Shown: positions 1 through 6,947, counted from the stretch's first letter. The stretch: DNA of 10,668 bases from an uncultured Pelagibacteraceae bacterium (GCA_902519635.1 CABYKW010000015.1:1-10668), one strand, 5' to 3'. Made by a program: numbers and translations. Notes: generated by a model not told the origin, from the letters alone.

Positions 1-2811
1 TGATTTTTCAGTGTAGGGTCTTATTTGATCTGTAAAAGATCTTGTATAATCTGATGCAGCGATAATAGGTCCATCTCTTTTATCTAAGCATTTTTGGACG
101 TAAGAAATTTTTCTTTTTGCATCAGGATTTAATAAATTCCATCTTTCATTTTCCATTCCATCTCTTCGTAGTTCATTAAAACTTGTTACACTCCAAACGT
201 CAGAGTCAATTCCGTAATCCTTTGATAAAATTTTTGCAGCAGATACAATTTCTCTTAAAATTGTTCCTGATCCTAATAATTGAACTTTTGTCTTTCCTTT
301 GTTATTGTTTTCTTGAAATAAATACATTCCTTTGATAATTCCTTCATCACACCCTTTCGGTTTCTCTGGATGGGAATAATTTTCATTCATTGCTGTAATG
401 TAATAAAAAATATTCTCTTTTTTCTCATGCATTCTTTTAATTCCGTCTCTTAGAATAACAGCCATTTCGTAAGCAAAAGTTGGATCGTAACTAACACAAT
501 TAGGAATGTTAGAAGCTAACAAATGGCTATGACCATCTTGGTGCTGCAATCCTTCACCCGCTAAAGTTGTTCTACCTGCTGTAGCTCCAATTAAAAATCC
601 TCTAGCCTGAGAATCTCCAGCAGCCCAAGCTAAATCTCCAATTCTTTGAAAACCAAACATAGAATAGAAAATATAAATTGGAATCATTTCTAAATCATGA
701 TTTGTATAAGAAGTTCCTGCTGCAATCCAAGATGACATAGCACCCGACTCAGTAATTCCTTCCTCTAATACTTGACCACTTTTATCTTCTCTGTAAGAAC
801 TTAATTGTTCAGAATCCACTGGTTCATATTTTTGACCTTCGTGAGCATAAATTCCAATTTTTTGAAAGAAACCCTCCATACCAAAAGTTCTTGCTTCATC
901 TGGAATGATAGGAACTAACCTAGGTGAAAGATTTTTGTCTCTTAGAAGAGCAGTAAGCATTCTAACAAGAGCCATAGTTGTGGACATTTCTTTATCGCCT
1001 GTGGACTTCATGAAAGTATCAAAAATATCTTTAGGAGGTGTTTTTATTGCTTTAGCGAAAGATGATCTTTCTGGAATAAAGCCACCAAGTTTTAATCTTT
1101 TATCTTTCAAATATTTTATTTCTTCTGAATCCTCACTTGGTTTGAAATACTCAATATTTTTTACTTGTTTATCTGTGAGAGGAACACCAAATCTATCTCT
1201 GTAGTACAATAAATCTTTTTCATCGAGTTTTTTTTGTTGATGAGTGGTGTTCATACTTTCCCCGGATTTACCCATCCCGTAGCCTTTAATAGTTTTTGCT
1301 AGTATTACCGTAGGAGAACCTTTATGTAACATTGCTGAATAATATGCTGCGTAAACTTTATGGGGATCGTGTCCTCCTCTATTTAATCTCCAAATATCTT
1401 TATCAGTCATAGTAGACACCAACTCTCTTAACTCAGGGTACTTTCCAAAAAATTTATCTCTAACATACGACCCGCCTTTTGCTTTAAAAGCTTGATATTC
1501 TCCATCGACACACTCATTCATTCTTTTAACAAGCAGACCAGTTTTGTCTTTAGTTAAAAGTTGATCCCAATATGAACCCCAAATTACTTTAATTACATTC
1601 CAACCTGTACCTCTAAAGCTCCCTTCAAGTTCTTGAATAATTTTTCCATTTCCTCTTACTGGACCATCTAGTCTTTGAAGATTACAATTAATTACAAAAA
1701 TTAAATTATCTAGTTTTTCTCTTGCTGCTAATCCGATTGCTCCAAGTGACTCAGGTTCATCCATTTCTCCATCTCCCAAAAAGACCCAAATTTTTCTTCC
1801 TTCATCTTTTACTAACCCTCTGTTAATTAAATATTTTAGAAATCTTGCTTGATAAATTGCCATGATTGGTCCAAGACCCATTGAAACTGTTGGAAATTGC
1901 CAGAAGTTAGGCATTAACCAGGGATGAGGATAGGAAGACAAACCCCCTGCTGAAACTTCTTGTCTAAAACCGTCCAGTTGTTTTGATGTTAATCTTCCTT
2001 CTAAAAAAGCACGAGCATACATACCAGGAGCTGAGTGGCCTTGAAAATAAATTAGATCTCCTCCAAACTTATTATTTTTTGCTCTCCAAAAATGATTCAT
2101 ACCTACATCGTAAAGAGTTGCGGCAGAAGCAAAAGTTCCAATGTGACCTCCTAATTCAGAACTTTTTTTATTAGCTTTTACTACCATAGCAGCAGCATTC
2201 CATCTTATGTAAGCTCTTATTTTTTTTTCAATATTTTGATCTCCTGGAGATTTAACTTCAATTTCAGAAGGAATAGTATTTATATAAGGTGTAGTCCTTG
2301 TATCTGGTAAAACTAAACCAGACTTATATGCTTGATCGATAACTTTATTTAATAAATAACTTGCTCTTGGAGAACCATCATTTTCAATCACTGAATTTAA
2401 GGACTCGATCCACTCATTAGTTTCAATTGGATCAATATCATCTTTAGAAGCTGGTTCAGCAAAAACTTTTTTAACTTGTTTAAAGGGATGTAAATCTCCA
2501 TTTGTTTTAGGTTCTTCTTTTATTTCTTCTATTTCTTTCTTTTTTACTTCTTCTTTTTTCGGAGTTTGTGTAGCTTGTCCATTTTCAATCGTAGCCAAAA
2601 TGCTTCCTTCAGATACTTTATCACCTATTTTAACTTTTAAATCTTTAATTTCTCCAGATGAAGGAGATGGAATTTCAAGACTAGATTTGTCACTTTCAAT
2701 TGTTACTATTGGATCGTTTTTACTTACAGTATCCCCAGGTTTGACTAAAACTTCAATGACTTCAACATCTTTAAAATCACCTATATCAGGAACAGAAATA
2801 TTTTGAGCCAT
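1..2811 (-). CDS. aceE: Pyruvate dehydrogenase E1 (homodimeric AceE type) with an N-terminal lipoyl domain; C-terminus cut off by the window edge
   Basis: This is the thiamine-diphosphate-dependent E1 of the pyruvate dehydrogenase complex: it decarboxylates pyruvate and reductively acetylates a lipoyl group, feeding acetyl-CoA synthesis in the cytoplasm. It begins MAQNISVPDIGDFKD. Residues 3-77 form a lipoyl domain with the lysine motif ESDKSS (Lys42). A charged Lys/Glu linker covers about residues 78-117. E1 homology starts near residue 125 (DDIDPIETNEW, matching the start of E. coli AceE). The ThDP motif GDGEMDEPES (346-355) runs to VINCNLQRLDGPV, followed by the His-containing GGHDPHKVYAAY (His481), the EEGITESGAMSSW segment, and GRTTLAGEGLQHQDGHS. 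No in-frame stop was seen in 937 codons. By comparison with E. coli AceE (887 residues), roughly 70-80 C-terminal residues lie off the left edge. The ATG at 2811 has no clear Shine-Dalgarno. E2 and E3 genes would be expected downstream, outside the window. The E1 call is secure; use of the fused lipoyl domain in catalysis is inferred. Confidence 0.97.
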   Translation of the reverse strand, partial: MAQNISVPDIGDFKDVEVIEVLVKPGDTVSKNDPIVTIESDKSSLEIPSPSSGEIKDLKVKIGDKVSEGSILATIENGQATQTPKKEEVKKKEIEEIKEEPKTNGDLHPFKQVKKVFAEPASKDDIDPIETNEWIESLNSVIENDGSPRASYLLNKVIDQAYKSGLVLPDTRTTPYINTIPSEIEVKSPGDQNIEKKIRAYIRWNAAAMVVKANKKSSELGGHIGTFASAATLYDVGMNHFWRAKNNKFGGDLIYFQGHSAPGMYARAFLEGRLTSKQLDGFRQEVSAGGLSSYPHPWLMPNFWQFPTVSMGLGPIMAIYQARFLKYLINRGLVKDEGRKIWVFLGDGEMDEPESLGAIGLAAREKLDNLIFVINCNLQRLDGPVRGNGKIIQELEGSFRGTGWNVIKVIWGSYWDQLLTKDKTGLLVKRMNECVDGEYQAFKAKGGSYVRDKFFGKYPELRELVSTMTDKDIWRLNRGGHDPHKVYAAYYSAMLHKGSPTVILAKTIKGYGMGKSGESMNTTHQQKKLDEKDLLYYRDRFGVPLTDKQVKNIEYFKPSEDSEEIKYLKDKRLKLGGFIPERSSFAKAIKTPPKDIFDTFMKSTGDKEMSTTMALVRMLTALLRDKNLSPRLVPIIPDEARTFGMEGFFQKIGIYAHEGQKYEPVDSEQLSSYREDKSGQVLEEGITESGAMSSWIAAGTSYTNHDLEMIPIYIFYSMFGFQRIGDLAWAAGDSQARGFLIGATAGRTTLAGEGLQHQDGHSHLLASNIPNCVSYDPTFAYEMAVILRDGIKRMHEKKENIFYYITAMNENYSHPEKPKGCDEGIIKGMYLFQENNNKGKTKVQLLGSGTILREIVSAAKILSKDYGIDSDVWSVTSFNELRRDGMENERWNLLNPDAKRKISYVQKCLDKRDGPIIAASDYTRSFTDQIRPYTEKS
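2581..2805 (-). other. Lipoyl (biotinyl/lipoyl-attachment) domain fused to AceE
   Basis: This stretch encodes residues 3-77 of the AceE protein. It shows the lipoyl-domain layout: VPDIGDF at the start, VKPGDTVSKNDPIVTIESDKSS with the modifiable lysine at residue 42 (codon 2688-2686), then IPSPSSGEIKDLKVKIGDKV and a final hydrophobic strand (ILATIEN). The spacing between the ESDK turn and the following GEIK and GDKV segments fits E2 lipoyl domains. Such domains are normally on E2. In many alphaproteobacteria one also sits on the beta subunit of heterotetrameric E1 (PdhB). Finding it on a homodimeric E1 is unusual. Confidence 0.93.
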
Positions 2812-2887
2812 AATTCGTTATTATAAACTGGTTGGAACATATTAAAAAGAGATCTAATAATAAACTATAAATAGTAGGACAAATTGC

Positions 2888-3055
2888 TTGATAAGCTCAT
2901 TTTTAGACATATTTTACGCTATTTTTGGACAATTATATTTCGTCATATTAGATATGAAGTGGCTAATAAACTTACTATTCAAAAAAAAAGAAATTAAATC
3001 AGATAGAGCTGTAATAGTTCAAAAAATCTTATTAAAAAAATATTTGTTAAGATAA
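2888..3055 (+). CDS. Possible 55-residue small protein with a TTG start, unknown function
   Basis: The frame is open from 2864 to a TAA at 3053-3055. A TTG at 2888 has an AGGA eight bases upstream (2876-2879), one of the few Shine-Dalgarno-like sequences in the window; the first ATG is only at 2954 (33 residues, no ribosome site). From the TTG, the N-terminal half is hydrophobic and aromatic (ISSFLDIFYAIFGQLYFVIL) and the C-terminal half is basic (LLFKKKEIKSDRAVIVQKIL), as in a small membrane-anchored or membrane-associated protein. It lies divergent to aceE and convergent with the 44-residue gene behind the thiolase, ending six bases before that gene's stop. I do not recognise a family. At this base composition an open frame of this length can occur by chance, so this is tentative. 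Confidence 0.28.
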   Translation: MISSFLDIFYAIFGQLYFVILDMKWLINLLFKKKEIKSDRAVIVQKILLKKYLLR

Positions 3056-3061
3056 ATTCAT

Positions 3062-3196
3062 CTAGTTGTAAGCTAAATAGATTGAAATAATTAAAATCCA
3101 GAAAAAAGCATAATAAAGCAAATATCCTTTAACAGTAAATGGCATTTTTTTAATCTTACGCTTACCTTTACCTTTATATGGTTTTGATAGTTCCAT
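3062..3196 (-). CDS. 44-residue Lys-rich single-pass membrane protein, coupled to the thiolase gene
   Basis: The ATG at 3196-3194 overlaps the thiolase stop by one base (TAATG), an arrangement typical of translational coupling, and GAAAG lies a few bases upstream inside the end of the thiolase gene. The product begins MELSKPYKGKGKRKIKKMPF, with eight lysines and one arginine in the first 23 residues. It then has one hydrophobic segment (about residues 24-42, LLYYAFFWILIISIYL) and ends YLAYN before a TAG. By the positive-inside rule the basic tail should face the cytoplasm. No catalytic motif is visible and I do not recognise the family. The start overlap, the ribosome-binding-like sequence and the clear basic-tail-plus-helix design favour a real gene. 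A link to thiolase or to the upstream glycan gene is only suggested by position. Confidence 0.6.
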   Translation of the reverse strand: MELSKPYKGKGKRKIKKMPFTVKGYLLYYAFFWILIISIYLAYN

Positions 3197-4374
3197 TATC
3201 TTTCAACACACATAGCAATACCCATGCCACCACCAATGCATAGAGTTGCTAAACCTTTATGAACATCTCTTTTAATCATTTCATGAATTAAAGTTACTAG
3301 TATTCTAGTGCCCGAGGCACCAATTGGATGACCTAAAGCTATCGCACCCCCATTTACATTTACTTTCTCTTCAGGAATAGAGAGAGTTCTTAAAACTGCA
3401 ATGCTCTGAGCTGCAAATGCTTCATTAATTTCAAATAGATCTACATCTTTTATAGACCAACCGGCTAAATCTAATGCTTTTTTTGAAGCTGGTATTGGTC
3501 CAGTACCCATTAAAGCTGGATCAACACCACAACTTGCCCATGATTTTATTGAAACTAGTTTTTTTAGTTTTCTTTTTTCAGCTTCTTCTGCTGTCATTAA
3601 AGCTATTGCAGCAGCTCCATCATTAATTCCGGAAGCATTACCTGCAGTAACAGTACCATCTTTTTTAAAAACTGGCTTAAGTCTTTTTAGAGCTTCTAAA
3701 TTAATTTCCTCTCTAGGGTGCTCGTCTTTATTAAAATCTATGTCATTTTTTTTTGATTTAATCTTAAAATTAATTATTTCTTCTTTAAATTTATTTTCTT
3801 TTTGAGCTTTAAGGGCTTTTTCATGAGATTTTAAAGCAAATTTATCTTGATCTTCTCTAGTAACTTGAAATTTTGTAGAAACATTTTCTGCTGTCATACC
3901 CATATGATATCCATGGAAAGCATCCCACAAACCATCTTTAATCATGGTATCCATCATCTCAGTATTACCTAACTTTTTTCCATCTCTTAAGTGTACTGCA
4001 TGAGGCGCTAAAGACATGGACTCCTGACCTCCCGCAATAACGATTTTTGAGTCACCTGCTATTATGCTTTGGTATCCTGATGCAATAGACCTTAGTCCAG
4101 AACCACAAACTTGATTAACAACGTAAGCCGGTTTCTCTTTTGGAATACCAGATTTCATTGCTGCTTGACGCGCAGGATTTTGTCCTGCTGATGCAGATAG
4201 AACTTGACCCATTATAACTTCATCAACTTCTTCATTTTTTATTTTTGTTTTTTTAATTGCATCTAGAATTACTGCAGAGCCCATATCATCTCCGGGAATA
4301 TTTTTTAATGATTTACCCAAAGAACCAACCGCAGTTCTACTCGCTGAAGTAATAACTATATCTTTTTTTACCAT
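3196..4374 (-). CDS. Acetyl-CoA C-acetyltransferase (biosynthetic-type thiolase)
   Basis: This cytoplasmic thiolase of 392 residues condenses two acetyl-CoA to acetoacetyl-CoA, or runs in reverse. All catalytic elements are present: the acylated cysteine in NQVCGSGLRS (Cys90), the histidine in GGAIALGHPIGASG (His349), and the second cysteine in ATLCIGGGMGIAM (Cys379). Their positions and the total length match the well-studied Zoogloea (PhaA-type) enzyme, offset by one residue. The FEINEAFAAQ motif is also present. The gene follows the O-antigen-ligase-like gene after a 36-bp gap on the same strand and overlaps the start of the small membrane-protein gene by one base, so the three are probably co-transcribed. 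There are no PHB synthase or reductase genes in the window, so the physiological direction (polymer synthesis, ketone or fatty-acid breakdown) cannot be decided. phaA or atoB would be a guess. Confidence 0.95.
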   Translation of the reverse strand: MVKKDIVITSASRTAVGSLGKSLKNIPGDDMGSAVILDAIKKTKIKNEEVDEVIMGQVLSASAGQNPARQAAMKSGIPKEKPAYVVNQVCGSGLRSIASGYQSIIAGDSKIVIAGGQESMSLAPHAVHLRDGKKLGNTEMMDTMIKDGLWDAFHGYHMGMTAENVSTKFQVTREDQDKFALKSHEKALKAQKENKFKEEIINFKIKSKKNDIDFNKDEHPREEINLEALKRLKPVFKKDGTVTAGNASGINDGAAAIALMTAEEAEKRKLKKLVSIKSWASCGVDPALMGTGPIPASKKALDLAGWSIKDVDLFEINEAFAAQSIAVLRTLSIPEEKVNVNGGAIALGHPIGASGTRILVTLIHEMIKRDVHKGLATLCIGGGMGIAMCVER

Positions 4375-4410
4375 TTATTTTAATTTACATTTATTAAAAA
4401 CTCTTTCAAT

Positions 4411-5769
4411 TTAAATTTTACCTTTTGATGCTGGAGTTAAAGCGATTGTAATAGACATAATTAGAAATAAATAGGTTGCATTTCCTGTTGTAAAAAAACT
4501 ACCCGTAGACTTAATCGGAAATATTTCTATAAAAAATAAAAACATAAATGGAATAATTATTTTATCGTAATTTAAAGGGTGCCTTTTAGCTTCCAGATTT
4601 AAGAAAGAATTAAATAATACTTTGAAAAAAACAATCAGTATTAAAAAGAAACCTACTAACCCTAACTCGCTTAAGATCTCTAAATAATAGTTGTGAGGAT
4701 GGGAACTACAATTAAAGGAAGCACAATTGTATCTAAAAGATTTTATACCACCACCAAAATATTTATTTTCACTCCAAGTTCGGTAGCCAGAATAAAATTC
4801 TTTAATATAGATATTTTTCAGAGGAATTACTTTACCGTTTACATATATAGAGTATTTATAATATTCAATTATATTATCTTTATCCACCTCGTAATTACTC
4901 TCTTTATTTTTAATTATTACGGTAGAAGCAAACTCTACAATTTCAGATACTCTTTCTGTAAAGGCATTTAAATGACTTTTAATGTTCGGGTTAAAATTCC
5001 ACAAAGTAGTTAAAACTATTATGTTTAACAAAAAAAATGAAAATAAAAACTTTTTCATTGGTTTATAAAAAAACAAAATACAAGCAATCAAAATTATAAA
5101 TAAAATTAAAGGAACTCTGTTTCCAGCTACAATTAATCCTGCCATAATCAAAATAAATGTTAGTAAAGATAATAAATATAAATAGATTTTATCTTTATTA
5201 TTGAAAAAAATTGGAAATAAAAAAAGAGCAAATAAAGCAAACCTTTGCAAGTATGAGCCAGCAATAAACTCCGTTCCAAATGGGCCAGCGTATCTTCTTG
5301 GATCTGCAGAGACATAACCGAATACGTCTTTACCAGAATTTAATTGATACATTAAATCTAAGCTTACAAAATATGTACAGATAAAACAAAAAATAAAAAA
5401 TAATTTAAAATTAATTAAATTTTTGTTAATTAAAAATTTTATCACAAAATAAAAAATTAAAAATCTTAAATATAATATTGTTTTAATTGCTATGGTGTAG
5501 TCTCCATCCATGAGAGTGGCTTGTAAGTAAAAATTATTAAGAAACCCGATAAAAATTGTGTAAGCAAAAAAGATTAGAATAATTTTATCTAATCTGTCTA
5601 ACTTTAGTGAAAATACGTCTTTTCCATAAAAAAAAATCGCAAAAATAATAAATAGTAAAATATTTATATTTAATATCAGATTGCCTGCAATAAAGCTTAT
5701 TGGTATAAAAGAAAATAAAAGATTTATTAAAAATGTTTTGTGGTTTATTTTGGCTAAAGATATTGGCAT
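4411..5769 (-). CDS. O-antigen ligase/polymerase-like polytopic membrane protein (Wzy_C family)
   Basis: An inner-membrane protein of 452 residues, very hydrophobic with about ten to twelve predicted membrane segments. The family signatures are a GNRVPLILF segment (residues 216-224; usually SRG or NRG at the start of a helix) and a large extracytoplasmic loop (about 260-357) ending in HPHNYYLEILSELGLVG, which matches the HN-xx-L-x-x-x-x-ELG motif of Wzy_C proteins. This family joins lipid-linked glycans to lipid A-core (WaaL), polymerises them (Wzy), or glycosylates proteins (PglL); sequence alone does not separate these. Two cysteines just before the motif (349 and 354) could form a disulphide in the periplasm. 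An upstream in-frame TTG at 5778 would add three residues, but the ATG at 5769 is the natural start; neither has a Shine-Dalgarno. No glycosyltransferase genes lie beside it. Confidence 0.82.
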   Translation of the reverse strand: MPISLAKINHKTFLINLLFSFIPISFIAGNLILNINILLFIIFAIFFYGKDVFSLKLDRLDKIILIFFAYTIFIGFLNNFYLQATLMDGDYTIAIKTILYLRFLIFYFVIKFLINKNLINFKLFFIFCFICTYFVSLDLMYQLNSGKDVFGYVSADPRRYAGPFGTEFIAGSYLQRFALFALFLFPIFFNNKDKIYLYLLSLLTFILIMAGLIVAGNRVPLILFIILIACILFFYKPMKKFLFSFFLLNIIVLTTLWNFNPNIKSHLNAFTERVSEIVEFASTVIIKNKESNYEVDKDNIIEYYKYSIYVNGKVIPLKNIYIKEFYSGYRTWSENKYFGGGIKSFRYNCASFNCSSHPHNYYLEILSELGLVGFFLILIVFFKVLFNSFLNLEAKRHPLNYDKIIIPFMFLFFIEIFPIKSTGSFFTTGNATYLFLIMSITIALTPASKGKI

Positions 5770-5777
5770 TATTAACA

Positions 5778-5805
5778 ATATTAAATATAATTAGCATTAG
5801 TTCAA
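5778..5805 (-). promoter_or_regulatory. Candidate sigma-70-type promoter for the O-antigen-ligase-like gene
   Basis: Read on the minus strand, TTGAAC (5805-5800) and TAATAT (5783-5778) are separated by 16 bases; each matches four of six consensus positions. The predicted start near 5771 would give a nearly leaderless message for the ATG at 5769, consistent with the lack of a ribosome-binding site. In such AT-rich DNA, matches of this quality are common, so this is weak. Confidence 0.25.
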
Positions 5806-5855
5806 TAAAAATATGATTTTGATTTATGATTAAATAATTTTATTGAAATCAATCA

Positions 5856-5932
5856 GCGCCTGTAGCTCAACCGGATAGAGCGCTTGGCTACGGACCAGGA
5901 GGTTCTGGGTTCAAATCCTAGCAGGCGCACCA
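5856..5932 (+). tRNA. tRNA-Arg, anticodon ACG, CCA encoded
   Basis: The 77 bases fold as a full cloverleaf. The acceptor stem GCGCCTG/CAGGCGC pairs perfectly, the D stem is GCTC/GAGC, the anticodon stem CTTGG/CCAGG surrounds loop CTACGGA with anticodon ACG, and the T stem CTGGG/CCTAG surrounds TTCAAAT. Discriminator A and CCA are encoded. ACG would be converted to ICG by TadA to read CGU, CGC and CGA. The acceptor and T-arm GC pairs stand out from the AT-rich surroundings. It stands alone, divergent from the glycan gene and convergent with uppP. I see no clear hairpin-plus-T-run terminator after it. Confidence 0.97.
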
Positions 5933-5979
5933 TAGCTACGATATTGCAATTATTCAAATTTAGATATATTTAATTATAA

Positions 5980-6075
5980 ATGAAATTTTTATTGAATTTA
6001 TCACTTAAAATAAGTGTTATTATATTTTTTATTATAGTCACTCTAATACTAATTTTTTTAACTTTTATTTTATAA
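5980..6075 (+). CDS. Doubtful 31-residue hydrophobic ORF downstream of the tRNA
   Basis: ATG at 5980 to TAA at 6073-6075 encodes MKFLLNLSLKISVIIFFII followed by more Ile/Leu/Phe residues, essentially one transmembrane helix with a short basic N-terminus. Its last six bases overlap the end of the convergent uppP gene. It has no ribosome-binding site and no recognisable family. T-rich DNA produces such hydrophobic frames by chance, so it may be nothing. Otherwise the 137 bp between the tRNA and uppP hold no feature I can support. Confidence 0.15.
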   Translation: MKFLLNLSLKISVIIFFIIVTLILIFLTFIL

Positions 6076-6828
6076 GTAAGCTAAAACCAAAAGTAAAATA
6101 CCTAAAATTATTCTGTAAATTACAAATATATTAAGATTAAAATTTTTAATATATCTTAAAAAATATTTTATTGTAATGAAAGAAAATAAAAAAGAGAAAA
6201 TTACAGAAACCAATATTAAAAATGAAAAATTGAAACTTTCAGATTTTACTAAATTATTTAATCCAAAGACTGAGACAGCTGCCAAAGTCGGAATAGATAA
6301 TAGAAAAGATATCTTAGCCGAGTCGTATCTATTGAACTTTAATGTTCTTGCGCCTGTAATAGCGATACCTGATCTACTTACGCCTGGAACTAAAGATAAA
6401 ATTTGTAGAAAACCAATTAAAAGTGAAGATTTTAATGTAAAATTTGAATTGAGTTTATTCCGAACACTAGATCTATCACTTAAATAGAGTAGTATTCCAA
6501 AAATTAATGTTGTCCAGCCAATTACCTTGATATTTCTAATTTCATCGATTAAATTAAATTTTATCAATATATATCCTGCAACCATTACAGGAAAAGAACC
6601 AATTAAAATCTTTAAAAATAAATCTTTGTTTTGAACAAAGTTCAAAATATCTTTTCTAAAAAATACAATCACGGCTAAAAAGGAACCAATATGTAAACTC
6701 ACATCAATTTCTAAATTTTTATTATTAAACTCCAAATATTGAGAAAAAATTATTAAGTGAGAGGAGGAACTTATTGGTAAAAATTCTGTAATTCCTTGTA
6801 TTAATGATAGAAGAATTATATCAACCAT
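6070..6828 (-). CDS. uppP: Undecaprenyl-diphosphate phosphatase (UppP/BacA family)
   Basis: An integral inner-membrane enzyme of 252 residues that dephosphorylates undecaprenyl diphosphate to the monophosphate, recycling the lipid carrier for peptidoglycan and surface glycans; extra copies give bacitracin resistance. The two signatures are clear: QGITEFLPISSSSHL (residues 11-25), giving the (E/Q)xxxE pair as Gln11/Glu15 plus His24, and PGVSRSG (148-154) with the catalytic-region Arg152. About seven to eight hydrophobic segments are present and the length is slightly below the E. coli enzyme (273). Gln at the first motif position is an accepted family variant. The gene is convergent with the tRNA and divergent from gltD with a 165-bp shared upstream region; no Shine-Dalgarno is seen before the ATG at 6828. 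Confidence 0.96.
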   Translation of the reverse strand: MVDIILLSLIQGITEFLPISSSSHLIIFSQYLEFNNKNLEIDVSLHIGSFLAVIVFFRKDILNFVQNKDLFLKILIGSFPVMVAGYILIKFNLIDEIRNIKVIGWTTLIFGILLYLSDRSSVRNKLNSNFTLKSSLLIGFLQILSLVPGVSRSGIAITGARTLKFNRYDSAKISFLLSIPTLAAVSVFGLNNLVKSESFNFSFLILVSVIFSFLFSFITIKYFLRYIKNFNLNIFVIYRIILGILLLVLAYL

Positions 6829-6864
6829 GGTTTTTATATTCTAAAATTTATGCTTGTTCATTTA

Positions 6865-6893
6865 ATGACACAGGAATGCATAGCAGGTATGTT
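6865..6893 (+). promoter_or_regulatory. Candidate promoter for gltDB (ATGACA - 17 bp - TATGTT)
   Basis: ATGACA (6865-6870) matches five of six bases of the -35 consensus and TATGTT (6888-6893) four of six of the -10, with the ideal 17-base spacing. A start near 6900 would leave a leader of about 94 nt before gltD. It is the best two-box match I found in the divergent uppP-gltD region. It competes with the TATAAT at 6925-6930, and both could be active. Confidence 0.35.
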
Positions 6894-6924
6894 TAAATTA
6901 ATCAGTTATTTAAAGGGTTTTTCA

Positions 6925-6947
6925 TATAATAGGTAAATATTATTTAC
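6925..6947 (+). promoter_or_regulatory. Perfect -10 box TATAAT followed by a palindrome (possible operator) in front of gltD
   Basis: TATAAT at 6925-6930 is a consensus -10 with no recognisable -35. Directly after it, GTAAAT (6933-6938) and ATTTAC (6942-6947) form a perfect six-base inverted repeat around three bases. A transcript from this box would start near 6937, inside the palindrome, a position typical for an operator. The palindrome is pure AT apart from its outer G/C pair, so it could also be chance. Which regulator would bind is unknown. Confidence 0.3.

Noticed and set aside
905..1204. Plus-strand open frames inside aceE (905-1204, 1983-2174, 2600-2806)
   Set aside because: They are antisense shadows of a protein with continuous AceE homology, and their translations lack family features.
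3026..3053. Inverted repeat ATCTTA/TAAGAT as a terminator between the convergent small ORFs
   Set aside because: The stem is six weak base pairs with a 16-base loop and no clean T-run follows.
4411..5769. Recent horizontal transfer of the Wzy_C-type gene because it looks even more AT-rich than its neighbours
   Set aside because: A polytopic membrane protein is rich in Phe, Ile and Leu, whose codons are AT-rich, which explains the composition without transfer.
5585..5797. A 70-codon minus-strand frame overlapping the start of the Wzy_C-type gene
   Set aside because: It overlaps the better-supported membrane-protein frame and gives an Asn/Phe/Tyr-rich product typical of out-of-frame AT-rich DNA.
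5856..5932. tRNA-Arg as an integration site with an island in the window
   Set aside because: No second copy of the tRNA 3' end was found, no integrase or phage genes are present, and the region past its 3' end is the ordinary uppP gene.
6070..6828. UppP as inactive because the first Glu of the E. coli ExxxE motif is Gln11
   Set aside because: The family motif is (E/Q)xxxE; the remaining residues (Glu15, His24, Arg152) are intact.
6850..6936. A 28-codon plus-strand ORF (MLVHLMTQECIAGMFKLISY...) ahead of gltD, a possible leader peptide
   Set aside because: Its start codon lies upstream of both candidate promoters' start sites, it has no ribosome-binding site, and it has no run of regulatory codons or attenuator hairpins.
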